A program made the translations under genes and the position numbers. Shown in pieces: positions 24,301 through 35,977 of a stretch of 64,000 nucleotides of DNA. The DNA lies in assembly GCF_020080835.1 (NCBI RefSeq), contig NC_058161.1:10357297-10421296 (forward strand), given 5' to 3'. The stretch is from Cotesia glomerata. Taxonomy: Eukaryota; Arthropoda; Insecta; Hymenoptera; Braconidae. The number at the start of each line of letters is the position of its first letter. The stretch's first letter is position 1. The notes under the pieces are model-generated. The model made no database searches. It had not been told where the DNA came from and saw nothing but the letters and a program-made list of their open reading frames with translations.

Positions 24301-25500
24301 AGCCATTACGAAAAGATGGCGCTCTTTGGAACAGGCTTTCGTTTATTTCGATCGAATATAGATACGCATGCGTACTTTAGCTTCTCAATTTGGTCCTTAA
24401 TTTTTTTTCATTCGCTAAAAAGTATCTTGTTGAAAAAAGAAGATGTTTCACTAAAAATTTTAATATATATTGAGTGAAAATACATCAGATTCTTTTATAT
24501 GGTTCATACCATCACCATGTTATATTTTAGTATCAATTTTTCCGGCTATTTTTATTCAAATGGAATTTAAAGAACCCTTCTATATCAATCTAATAGTTTT
24601 GATATAAATTGGACTTTCTCTTCATAATTAATGAAAAAATATCTATTAGACTTGACTTTTAAAAGGTTGATCGAAAAAAAAGTTGACATTTTTTTCAGGT
24701 ACTTAAAAAACGATCTAAATATCTCGTAGAATACTGTTTTTATATTTTGATTCAATTTGTTTGAGAAAATATTAGAATTAATTTAATTTAACGGGTAACA
24801 TAGGTTTGAAAATTTTTTTAAATCGATTGTTTATATCATCGTATAGTATAATATATCAAGAATAATTTCCCAAATTTTCGAATTGGATGGATTATAACTC
24901 TAGGAGACAAAAATAAATTTAATAAATCTTTATTCGTCTTATATATAAAACTAATATACATTCTGGATATGCTATAAAAAGTATCAAAAGTTTAAATGGA
25001 TTAATAATAATTATTCATTAATTATTTTTTTTTAAATACTAGTGTTACTTAAATAACACAAATTTTCTATTAAAGTAACAATTGAAACTAATATACTTCA
25101 TCAATAAAAATTGTGTAGAAATTGAAAAGAATTTTTAAACTCGGGAACAATTAAGAAAAGAATAAATGCTATGTTTCATAGAAAAAAAAAATAATAAAAA
25201 AAAAAACAATTACTGTCTATCTTGTGTGCAAAAAATGAGAAATATAATAATAATAAGAAGAATACGCTGAATTCATCGAAATCAACTTCGAGTCAACATA
25301 ACGGATTTTACCGCTATTTAATAGTACAGTTTTTCCCTTTGCTTTGTCGATGACTTTCTCCTACAGTAGAACGGTTATGTTTACGTGGGATTGCTATAGT
25401 ATATTACCAGCTAACTTTTCTTGCATCGCACTAGACGATGATACCTATTGCAATGTCCAATCTCTCTCAGACATACTGAATATCTTTATATATACATATG
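21371..25500. other. Upstream region of the Q-rich gene; no further gene seen
   Basis: AT-rich with several less AT-rich patches (22020-22090, 22920-23060, 23520-23780, 24040-24390, 25260-25450). A short inverted pair, GGTTGCCG/CGGCAACC, lies at 23552-23607 between GTGTAACAG and CTGTTACAC. These patches could be regulatory. No ORF shows a recognisable domain. Confidence 0.4.
23015..23028 (+). promoter_or_regulatory. CTCF-like site
   Basis: CCACCAGATGGCAG fits the CTCF core consensus (CCASYAGRKGGCRS) at every position. It lies about 2.3 kb upstream of the Q-rich exon. Motif match only; occupancy is unknown. Confidence 0.4.
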
Positions 25501-25654
25501 TATCTATTTCTTCTGTGCGTATGGTTGTCACTGAACTCCTCCTAAATGGTTGGACTGATTATAATGAAATCTTTTGTGTATCTTCAGGTGGATTCGAGAA
25601 TAGTTTAGATTCATAGTTCAGTTGACGGAAAAATGTTTATTTAATTGATTTTTG
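25501..25654 (+). repeat. Fragment of an unassigned interspersed repeat
   Basis: The phrase ACTCCTCCTAAATGGTTGGA, then CTGATTATAATGAAAT and GTGGATTCGAGAATAGTTTA, resembles interspersed-repeat text common in insect genomes. It abuts family R copy 4. The ORF running across it (25344-25616) is therefore not taken as a gene. Confidence 0.4.
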
Positions 25655-26585
25655 ATTTCCCGCTGGGAAAAATTGAAAATTAGAAAGTTTTTGGTTTTAC
25701 TCCGTTTTGCGAAAATTGAAAATTAGAAAGTTTTTGGTTTTACTCCGTTTTGCGAAAGTCGAGTTTTCATCAAGTCTCGACGATTTGAGATTCTAGAAAT
25801 CTTCCCTGACTATTTTTACGGTGGTGTCCGTGCAGCTGTGTGTGTATGTGTATGTGTAAAGCTCTCATAACTTCTGAACGGCTCGACCGGTCGGGTCCAA
25901 ACTTTGACATTCCAAAGAGTATCGTTGCCATTAAATTTTCTGAAAACTTGAACCAATTCGGTTCACTAGATTTTGAGGAATCTCAAAAACAAAATTTTCG
26001 AAAAATTGTTTTTTTGGAATAACTTCTAAATGGCTCTATCGATCAATCTCAAAAACTTATCAGCTTTTAAGCTTGGAAAACCACGTCGATCACCACCCAG
26101 CTGGTTACAATTGGTTGATTCGTTCGTGAATTATCAAAAACGAAAAATTTCCAAAAAAGTGTTTTTTTTACATAACTTCGACATTTCTTGTCAGATCGTT
26201 TTTAATGAAACAAAATAATTATTAGAACTCAAAAAACCACGTCGATCGCCGTCAAGAACGTCAAAATCGGTTGATTGGTTCGTGAGTTATCGTTGTCGAG
26301 AAAATTCGGAAAAAGTGAATTTTTTTAATTTCTCCATAATTTTTGGTCTGATAAATTAGTGTTTAGAAGTAAATCATAGGATTCAAAAAACTGCGTCGAA
26401 TACTGCTAACCGCATGAAAATCGGTTTATTCATTCAAAAGTAATTTCAGTTTGAAAATGTTATTAAACTTCTATCAGACTTTTGAGCTCAAAGACGTCAT
26501 AAGTACAATTTTAAGCACTTAAGTATGAAATTAGTGGGAAATTGCAGCAATAGATTTGAGGGTCAACTGTTTTCCTAATTTTTTA
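25655..26585 (-). repeat. Family R copy 4 (minus orientation)
   Basis: Runs from a diverged TTCCCGCTGGGAAA end to GGGTCAACTGTTTTCCTAAT. The terminal block is tandemly duplicated with a 43-bp period (about 25669-25754). It contains the family's GACCGG and GACGT modules and GAGCTC text. Confidence 0.85.
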
Positions 26586-29500
26586 TTTATAAATTGTTGT
26601 TGATTTTGGAATGCTTTACATTGGATCTGTAGACAGCGCTGCGATCGCAATATCGAATATTCCAAAATATTTTATTTTAATTTCTGTGTGATCCAATAGC
26701 AGGCACTGCGATCATATTCAAGAAAATATTGAGTTATTGTGGTAAAATCAATCACGTGCTTATTGAAATATTACATTGTACTAACGTTTTAATAATAATT
26801 TTCATCAAAACGGTCCAAACTGTAACAGCTTATTCAAATAAGCTTAAAATTTATAAATTTAAGATGTGTGTACAGGACAACGTCTGTCGCGTCCGCTAAT
26901 TAATCAACAAAAACTGAGAATCAAATAGTTCCTATTCAGTTAATATCATTTTTTTTTAAAGCTCAATTATCCATAAACGTAATGAATTTTTAATAAAAAA
27001 TTATTGTACCATTTTGGCACAATAGTCAAAATACATTTCATAACTAAATGAAGACAAAAATTTTACGCTGACCGACGATCATTAAAAAAATTAGTCTATA
27101 TAAGTCAACCCATTTCTAATCTATTTTTTTGTATTCTACGAGTAAGAACAATCAACAAAATTTGTAAATAAATTTCGAAAATGTGAATTTTTTCATTTTT
27201 TCCAAAAATTTTGTTTTTGACGAACTTTCATTAAAAAATGTGCAATTGTTAAAAAATAATTTCAAATATTTTTCGAGGTTGAAATATTGTGGACCTTACT
27301 TCAATATAATTACTATCATATTATTATGGTTCATAACAACGTTATATTTTTTTTTTTCGCACAGTTCATCGAGGCTTTCCATATAAATATGTGATGTTCA
27401 ATGTATGACATACAACAACTTACTACTACTATTTAACAAAATACTATTCGTTTTTTTTTATTCAACTTCAACAGACGTATTTTTCCAAACGGTACTTTTA
27501 ACTGTAAAACGTGAGTTGTTGACTGCGCGCGCATGCATTCGTGTATTTTAGTTAATTCATGTTTATATAGTGTAAATAAATTCAACAAAATAAATAAATA
27601 AGTCACGTACAATGAAATCATAATATTGTTTTGAATAATACGTGTTTATATTAGAACATATTGTTGTAAAATGAATTGTTAAATAAATATGTAAAAGTAG
27701 GTAAGACATATAAACATGATAATGATTATTTGTAATAAAATAATAGTTATTCTTTTGTAATTCGTTTATTAGCTTGACTGATAATATATTATAATTGTAA
27801 ATAAATTTGTCACTATTGAAAATAGTACATAGCGATGTATAGCCGACAAACGTTAACTTAAACTACGTGTGTGTACGAGCAATCACGTAATGTAGGCTTG
27901 TCGGCGAAGATACCGTTTGACGTGATTACGTCACAAGTTCGCGTTCCTGTTTTTCGCGACTACGTGCCTAAGAGAGAGGATAGGAAGGAATAGAGACGAA
28001 AATAAGTAGAAACATAAGTAGAGAACTGCAAAGGTGTATTCCAGTAAGGAGTAAAGAAGATGCCAAGTAGAGAATAAGTTGTTAGAAGATCTTGGAGTGA
28101 TAGGTAAAAAGATGTCTGTCTTTTAACGACAACAATAATGATAAACTCGTTGGTCAGAGATTTTTATAAAGAGAGAAAGAGTTGGAAAAGCTCAAACAGT
28201 GAAAAATAAACAAGTGAGAGAAAGGTGAGATACAGGATATACGTTTCTCTTATGAACGCAAGATAACACTAAGAACTTAACTTGTTCTGTACACTCCAAG
28301 ATACATCGGAAAACTCTAGATCAACTAAGTCTAAGAAAAGTTTTACCACTTCCTATCATCAATAGACTTTCTTACAATATTTTTATGGATTTCTTTTCGA
28401 ATTCATCTGTTGTTCGATTTTCGTTCCCAAAAAATGGGAACGAAATCGATCTGTTGTTCGATTTTAGTTCCCAAAAAATGAGAGAAATTGGGGATAGTAA
28501 AGTGCCTAAATTTTTTTTTTTTTTTTTTTTTTTTGTTTTTTTTTTTTTTTGGAGAAACATGGAAATATAAGAAAATTTTTTTGACCCTTAAATTTCGTCA
28601 CTCGATAACAAATTTTATTATAAAAAATACATAATAGAAGATTTTTTTTCAGTTAAATCAACACTACTTTTGAATTTCTTAAACTTTATATTTTTTTATT
28701 TGTAAAATTTTTAATTTGACATAAAATTTTTGTAGAGTTAGAAAAAATACATTTAGTTTTTTAAAACCATTGTTGCAGTATGTTTATTCACGGTTGATTT
28801 ATTTATAGAGATAATTAACTACTTAATTATTAGATAAATAACTAAGACGACAATTATATCTCAAGTAATGTATAGAAACTAAATTTTTTAGGACAACAAG
28901 TAAAAGACAATATGCATAATTTACGTGAGCTCTATCTTGAATCTTACGATTTATAGAAAGAGTTATCGCAGTACACGGACACGGTTGAAGAGAGCGAAGC
29001 ATTCGTCTCGTGATAATACGTAGCGGTAAATCGCCTGCTCTCATGTGGGCCAATGTCCATGTAAGTAAGAGAAAGAAGGATGATTTGAGCCACTGTGCGC
29101 GAGAGAGTAAAACATATCGCAGATATACGCGAGCGCACTATAACATATTATACACTTATATATTGGGCTTACAATATAAACTATAAGCTACTCGTCGCTA
29201 GCTGTGTTGTATGTCCGGGTTCAGGGGCATTTCAGTAAACAGCTCGTTTATGTATAATGCACTATTGTGCGTTCGCGTCTTACGTTTTGCGTTTCGCGAG
29301 CCGCTCCCTCCTTTGATTTTTTTATTATTGTAGATTCATATGCTCAGAGAATGTTAGTTTATTTTTTTCGTAAGCCACTGATCGTGAATTGTTTCTTATT
29401 ATCTTTATAATGCACAAATTTCGCGTGAAATTTATTACTTATTTAATTTTTTTGCTGTTATTTTATTTTTATAATGAACTATAATACTATGAGACAAAAA

Positions 29501-29824
29501 TAGTCATTGATTTGCAAAAATTTTTTTCGAAAGGTTTTTTTTTTTTTACTTTTCTAATTGTTGTTGAATAAATTTAAAATATAGGGGACAATGCAGAGAG
29601 TATGATAAATCTTGAGGTAAGATCCATGGTTGTACAGTTATACGATCCCGGATTTTGTACAGCTCTGAGAGAAGGTAATGTCGTGAATACACAAGCTACT
29701 CTTTTCGTTATACCGAAGTATTCGTCCAGGATAAAATGAAATCATACTCCGGAGTTTTATTATTTATTATTATTTTTTTTTTAGTCAAGTTAGAAGGCGT
29801 GAATAGAAGAACTTCTAAAGCTGT

Positions 29825-29826
<2 letters not shown>
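26586..29826. other. AT-rich region, no gene seen
   Basis: Holds a two-copy tandem repeat (TCTGTTGTTCGATTTT, about 28407-28480, period about 43 bp), a poly-T run (28511-28550) and a less AT-rich, purine-rich strip (27890-28330). Nothing codes convincingly. Confidence 0.45.

Positions 29827-29902
<76 letters not shown>
29827..29902. repeat. (TA)n microsatellite
   Basis: About 38 TA units directly abutting family R copy 5. Confidence 0.95.
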
Positions 29903-29904
<2 letters not shown>

Positions 29905-30496
29905 CATAAATTGTATTTTTGAGCTCGACGAGCTCGTTGGTGCAATTTTAAGCGCCTAATTATGGAATTAGCGGGAAGTTGTAGGGATGGCCTTCAGGGT
30001 CAACCGTTTTCCTAATTTTTTGAATTTTCAAATCACAATCACTTTTGAATGAATGAACCGATTTTCAAGCGGTTGGTGGAATTCGACGCAGTTTCTTAAG
30101 CTTCATGAAGAATCTTTAAGTTTAAATTGATAGAACGAAAAATTTCGGAGTAATTCCAAAAAAACACTTTTTTTGGTTTTCTTTCGTTCATGCTATCTCT
30201 CGAACGAATCAACCGATTTTGACCGGATTAGTGGTGATCGACGTGGTTTTTTAAGCTCAAGGGCGGATTTGTTTTTGGAGTTGATCGATGAAGCCGTTTA
30301 AAAGTTATTCCAAAAAAACCACTTTCAAAAATAATTTTTTTCCGATTTTTTTTTGAGATTTCTCAAAATTTCTCAAAATCTATCGGTCTGAATCGATTCA
30401 AATTCATAGGAAATCTAAGTTTGAGGGAACTCTTTAGAACGCCGTTTGGTAGATTCCGATCAGTTCAATCGTTCAAAAGTTATAAGCGATTCACAT

Positions 30497-30973
30497 CCCC
30501 CACGGAAAAATTATGTATCCTAGAATATATACTGGGAATATATCCTAGTGTATATTCAAGGATATATGCTGAGTATATAAAAATTCGCCGAAAAATATAT
30601 CTTAGGATATATCCTAGAATATATTCTAGGGTATATTCTAGTATATATCCTAGAATATATCTAAGAATATATCCTAGGATATATTCTAACATATATATAT
30701 GCATGTGTTACGTCCGATTATGAACTAGACTGTAGATCTCACGACCGACCAGACTATAGATCTCAAAAAAATTTTACGTACAACGGGACACATACGAGCA
30801 CAAGTATATATATCCATGGATATATTCGGGATATATACTAGAATATATACTAGCACATATATCCTAGCATATATTTTTTGGCGAATTTTTGTATATTCCA
30901 GCATGTATTCTAGAGTATATTCTAGGATATATTCCCAGCATATATTCTAGGATATATCATTTTTCCGTAGGGG
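30497..30973. mobile_element. CCC-ended foldback element W
   Basis: Ends CCCCCACGGAAAAAT and (reverse complement) CCCCTACGGAAAAAT, with AT on both sides (30495-30496, 30974-30975). Removing W and one AT restores the family R text CACATACACACAC. The arms consist of degenerate ATATATCCTAGAATATAT words in both orientations. The centre is unique sequence without an ORF or a tRNA-like box. Confidence 0.8.
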
Positions 30974-30975
30974 AT

Positions 30976-30989
<14 letters not shown>

Positions 30990-31068
<79 letters not shown>
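30990..31068. repeat. (TA)n microsatellite within R copy 5
   Basis: About 39 TA units following a short CA run; family members elsewhere have (CA)n at this place. Confidence 0.95.
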
Positions 31069-31072
<4 letters not shown>

Positions 31073-31220
31073 CATAGTGACAACCTCGCGGGGATAGTCA
31101 GGGAAGATTCCTGTGACCTTCAAACGTTGAGATCTGATGAAAACTCGATTTTTGCAAAACGGGGTGAAAACAGTAACTTCCCAATTTTTGAAAATCTTCA
31201 ATTTTCTTAGCGGAAAGTTA

Positions 31221-32295
31221 ATAAAGTTCCAAATTAAACCATTTTGCGAAAAAATACGGATCCTCCAGAAAAAATTCGATAGCAAAAACTATTGCCTTAT
31301 TTGATATCTTCAGTTCAATTATAACGTTAGAAGAAGAATAATAATTAGAATTATAAAATAAGATCAGGAATCGATAAAAAGTTTTTCTAATAAAGTACGG
31401 AAATATTTAGGCTCCAATTTTATTTATTTTTTTTTTTGTATTTTATGAGGAGTTTCTCTGCTATGCGCAAGATTTTTTTTATATTGTTTTATCAATAACA
31501 ACTGATCAAATGATACTTTTGATGCTAGCTATTCATTAAATTTGTTTGAAAAATTTGACTTTTCAAAAAAGGGAATAAAATTTATACTTTAAATGAATGA
31601 TATAGTAGTCGTCATTAAGAAAATAAGCAAATTTATGAAAATACAGTTTACTTGTCCGTTCTGTATTTATAAATGGTTCAACAATATTATTCATAGAGCA
31701 TAATAAAAATGTTTCTGAAGTCATAAATTTTTAAAGACGATTAAATAATAACTTATTGCCTATTAGCAATTATTAATCGTTCCTTATTTTCATGAGATAA
31801 ATGAAAGTGAAGGTATAAGGATAAGCCTTCATGGTTGTATAATACGATCATTATCCGATGATAATGATGAAATAAGGGGAAACTGGACTATATAATCTAT
31901 TACGAAAAGGAATACGGCTCACTGAATATTTTTGGGAAGTAAATTCGATAACTGTAATTCTTTGTCAGTGAATGTCAAGTTTAAATATCCAGTGAAACAA
32001 AGTGAATTAAAAAAAAGTATTTTCTTTTTAGTTGCACACATTGTCGTGTAAATGGAATTTTGTGTAGGAAGATTAAACTTTTAAACTTGTATAAACGCTT
32101 GTGTGTATTCATATAAATCTTGACTGTGATAATGTTAGGACGGTTCTCTGAGAGTTGATCCACCTTGTGGTCATTGCACGAGAAGAAAGAGAGAAATAAG
32201 ATGGGACCGCCCATCCTGTTTTCTTTTACTTCAGAAGCCGATCTAATATAACGCCTTTCAACGGTTTCACAACCGTTAGAATCTCTTCGATTGCG

Positions 32296-32297
<2 letters not shown>
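31221..32297. other. AT-rich, no feature seen
   Basis: No convincing ORF or repeat end. A less AT-rich patch near 32150-32290 has no recognisable content. Confidence 0.5.

Positions 32298-32389
<92 letters not shown>
32298..32389. repeat. (TA)n microsatellite
   Basis: About 46 TA units immediately left of the long-TIR element L. Confidence 0.95.
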
Positions 32390-32392
<3 letters not shown>

Positions 32393-33072
32393 ACAGTCTA
32401 ATATATACATTAGACTGTTTTAAAAAAATCGAAAATTTTTTTTTTTCTTATTAATATTGAAAATATTGTTCGAAATGACGAAAAAAAAAATCTTGTAAAA
32501 ATTTGCCAAATTTGTAAATTAATTTTTACAAATATAGATAATGCTGTGAAGCGGGAAAGAATAGGAGTTACGGTAATTATTACGTGAAGCGTTCCACATT
32601 CACGTAACAGGATATTGGTAGGAAAGGAGTGAGAAAGGAATGTGGAGAGGATCATCTTAATGTGAGTTTATAGAATATGCGAGAAAAAATTATTAGATAT
32701 TAATATTAAGAGGTGCCGAGTCGAAAATTTCAATTTCCCATTTGATTAACGTGGGAAAATTTTTTTTTCTTACTTTGGAATTTTGTAACTCTTTAACAAG
32801 TCATCGGATAAGTTAAGTCAGAATATATTTTTATAGAAAATTGAACGCTCTACAAAAAAGCTTGCTTATAATTTTTCGATAAACCGATGCGTTTCGAAGA
32901 TATTCAACTTTAAAATATAATTTATAATATTTTCTCATTTTTTTCCAATTTTTTGACGAAACTATCAAGTTTATCAAAAAATTTTGTCAAATTTCTAATA
33001 CCATCGTATCTAAATTTGTCAATAAATTCAAATTATTTTTTTTTTTCAGCTAATAATTATTTTTATTCAATT

Positions 33073-33198
33073 TTTTAAGTTGCCGCTAAGAAAATTGAAA
33101 ATTTTCAAAAATCGGGAAGTTATTGGCTTCACCCCGTTTTTCAAAAATCGAGTTTTCAACGGATGTTGACGTTTAGGGGTCCTCGGAAGCTTCCCCGA

Positions 33199-33249
<51 letters not shown>

Positions 33250-33642
33250 TTTGTGTGTTTAAACCTCTCATAACTTTTGAACGGCTCGACCGATTTCATC
33301 GCGGTTGGTGCCATTCGAAAGGGCTTGACCAAACTTAGATTTTGAATACACTTTAGACCGATTCGGACCTGTAGATTTTGATAAATCTTAAAAAAACTAC
33401 AAAAAAAATTTTTTTTAAATGTGGTTTTTTTGGAATAACTTTTAAACGGCTGTGCCGATCAATTTCAAAAACTAATCAGCTCTTCACATCAAAAAAGCAC
33501 GTCAGCTCAAAATGACACGAAAATTATATTTTTGAGCTCGAAGAGCTCAAAAACGTAGTAAGTGCAATTTTAAGCGCTTAAGTATGAAATTAGCGGGAAA
33601 TTGCAGGAATGGCCCTTAGGGTCATCCGTTTTTCTAATTTTA
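33073..33642 (-). repeat. Family R copy 6 (minus, internally deleted)
   Basis: Begins AAGTTGCCGCTAAGAAAATT, carries a (GT)n run (33201-33246), the GACCGATTT module, then jumps at about 33505 straight to GAGCTCGAAGAGCTC and ends GGGTCATCCGTTTTTCTAAT. Roughly 300 bp of the standard modules are missing. It lies inside element L. Confidence 0.85.
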
Positions 33643-34031
33643 TTTTCTTAACTTTGTGACATGTTTGTAACTTGTGCGAGTAGTTTTAATACAATTCTGA
33701 AATATTTTCCTGGACTTTTAAACGAAAAATTTTCTTTTGGTACAACTCTTAAAAAAACTGATGACAGCTCCAAAAATTCTCTATAGTCACTCTTTGGATG
33801 ATACTTCTGCAAAGAAGTTTAAATTCAAAATATTGATTAATAAACTGTTATTTTAAACTCGTCGAAAAGAAAAGAAATGATGAATGAAATTGAACCAAAA
33901 TACAAATAAATTTTGAACCGATAAAGAGAAAAGTAAAAAATCTCCATATTTTATAATTCTTTTTCTATCATTTTAAAGTCAATAAATTATTCAATCAGCA
34001 ACTAACATAAAATATTTGTGAAAAACTTGAA

Positions 34032-34522
34032 TTAATACATATTTTCTTCATCTACCTCCAACAGTTCTTCATATGTTAGAGGTTTTTGTGAAAAATTATC
34101 AATAAATCCACGCCGACCTGATGATTTCTGGGCTAACAATAATTAATTTCCCTCTTCACTTAAGGTTTTGGCTGCTATCTTGTGAGCAATATTAAATAAC
34201 TCCTTCAACTTATTCTTATAAACAGTTTCATTTTTTATTTGTGTGGATGATTGTTTTCGTTTACAACTACGCTGCAACTTTTCCACTTTTCGAAAATTCT
34301 CAATAACTTATTGATGGCATTTAGAGTTTAAGAAGTAGGAATTTGGGCCTTTTTTCATTGTTCTTGAACCTCGGTCACAGTAAATAAAGCACTTTCTTCA
34401 ATACTACATTTTTGTACTTTATGATTATAGAAAAATAAAGCTAAAACGTCCCTAAGAGTTGGAAGTTTACGTCCAACAAGACCACTTAATGGAAAACCAA
34501 TTAAATAAACTTCTTTATCCAT
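34032..34522 (-). pseudogene. Broken ORF of transposon L (unnamed arthropod TE protein)
   Basis: Minus strand from ATG at 34522: the first 55 codons read cleanly (starts MDKEVYLIGFPLSGLVG, contains KLPTLRDVLALFFYNHK) until a TGA. The reading then continues in a shifted frame (AQIPTS, stop, TLNAINKLLRIFEKW), shifts again (QRSCKRKQSSTQIKNE, KNKLKELFNIAHKIA), and after one more stop ends LLLAQKSSGRRGF...LLEVDEENMY with TAA at 34032. So it is about 160 codons long with two frameshifts and in-frame stops. From memory, short proteins with this order of blocks (LPTLRDVL, KARIPT-like, LFDIAH-like, GRRG) are scattered through arthropod genomes without an assigned function. I cannot name it. Its place between the long inverted repeats suggests it belongs to element L. 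Confidence 0.6.
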
Positions 34523-34983
34523 TTTTCATAATCGATTTCATCCATTCAAAAAAGTACTCAGTTACGAAATAAATTAGAGAAAAATAAGTATCGGTCAACA
34601 AATAATTGGACAAATAACACATGAAAAAAGAATTCTAGGATAAGAATTAATTAATTACAAAAAAATGAATTTAAAATACAAGCCAAAATATTCACAAAAA
34701 ACAATGATAAACTATAGCAACAATAAAAGTCCGAATTTGGAGGTAAGAACATTGGGTAATTATTACCCAAATCAAAAAAGCTCGGTTAGAACGAAGAGTC
34801 GCGAAACAATGAGCGTTGCAGTGCAAGGTGGTTAGATACTAAGGGAGGGGGCGTCCTCGAAGCATTTTTGATGGTATGGTAGTAGTGAAGTTAATTAAGA
34901 ACAAATAGTACAAACGATGTCTTCTTTGTTTCGCGCTTCGATCATTTTAACTGTGAAACTAGCTTCGATAAATAATAAAATTA

Positions 34984-35338
34984 TAAACGGCGACTGCGTG
35001 GCGGAGCGGTTTAAGTCTTAAACTGCCCGTACAACACTCGCTCAGACGGGGGTTCGAGCCCTGACAGTCGCAATTTTTCTGCGATTTCCAAGGCTTGCTC
35101 CCTTGCCGACTGTACCCTGGCCAGGTTTCTGTGGTTTCCTTGGTCACTGTGCTAAGGGGCGGGACACAGGCAAATGCGGGTACAGATTGTAAGTCGGCCA
35201 CAGCCACGGAAAGGAGGTAAAGATGTGTATTTAGACACATCAAGGACAATAAATAGTCGGAAGGGACGTAAAAATCCCACGTGTCTAAGCCTGAAGGCTG
35301 ACGCGTAAGATTCCAAAAAAAAAAAAAGAAAAAAAAAA
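34984..35338 (+). mobile_element. tRNA-derived SINE with poly-A tail
   Basis: The head (34990-35071) is tRNA-like: acceptor stem GCGACTG pairing perfectly with CAGTCGC, A-box GTGGCGGAGCGG, B-box GGGTTCGAGCCC, about 82 nt as in Leu/Ser-type tRNAs. A tRNA-unrelated body follows, then an A-rich tail (35315-35338). The element is flanked by a 13-bp direct repeat AATAATAAAATTA (34971-34983 and 35339-35351). The minus-strand ORF across it is not a gene. Confidence 0.9.
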
Positions 35339-35977
35339 AATAATAAAATTACATTAGCACATTTTTATTAAAATAATAAAATTAATTGCATAAATTTGAA
35401 ATATATAATATTATGAACTTATAGAATCCAATAAATAATGGATAATAATAATTTTAGTTGAAAAAAAAAAATTTGAATTTATTGGAAAATCAAGGTACGA
35501 TAGTATTAGAAATTTGACAGTTGAATAAAAGGATCAGTGAAACCAAATAAAATTTAGAAAACAAAAAATTTGAAAAATTTGACAAAATTTTTTGATAAAC
35601 TTGATAGTTTCGTCAAAAAATTGGAAAAAAATGAGAAAATATTATAAATTATATTTTAAAGTTGAATATCTTCGAAACGCATCGATTTATCGAAAAATTA
35701 ATAGAGAGGTTTTTTGTAGAGCGTTCAATTTTCTACAAAAATATGTTCTGACTCAACTTGTCCGATGACTTGTTAAAGAGTTACAAAATTCCAAAGTAAG
35801 AAAAAAAAATTTTCCCACGTTAATCAAATGGGAAATCGAAATTTTCGACTCGGCACCTCTTAATATTAATATTAAGAGCTCTAATTTTTACAGGATTTTT
35901 TTTTTCGTCATTTCGAACAATATTTTCAATATTAATAAGAAAAAAAAAAAATTGTCGATTTTTTTGAAACAGTCTAA

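Larger units (their letters stand above)
29903..31220 (+). repeat. Family R copy 5 (left end inverted; interrupted by W)
   Basis: The first 110 bases (GAGCTCGACGAGCTC to GTCAACCGTTTTCCTAATTT) run in the minus orientation of the family. From about 30022 on (GAATTTTCAAATCACAATCA) the modules are in plus orientation, ending TTAGCGGAAAGTTAAT. The CA stretch has turned into CA plus a long (TA)n (30990-31068). Element W is inserted at 30497. Confidence 0.8.
32410..35977. mobile_element. Long-TIR DNA transposon L (degenerate)
   Basis: Long inverted arms: 32410-32995 pairs with 35570-35977, from TTAGACTGTTTTAAAAAAAT at the outer end through TTTTCCCACGTTAATCAAATGGGA (as read in the right arm) to the text around GAAACTATCAAGTTTATC. 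The left arm has an extra ~200 bp (about 32515-32700). Between the arms lie R copy 6, a broken ORF on the minus strand and a SINE. No intact transposase and no clear target duplication were seen; I cannot name the superfamily. Confidence 0.75.

Noticed and set aside
25344..25616. 90-codon ORF ending in EIFCVSSGGFENSLDS
   Set aside because: Its last third is repeat text adjoining R copy 4, and its start has no support; it looks like a chance ORF running into a repeat.
30421..30723. 100-codon ORF of IYPRIYSR-type repeats
   Set aside because: It is a translation of the TATCCTAG word array of element W, open on both strands.
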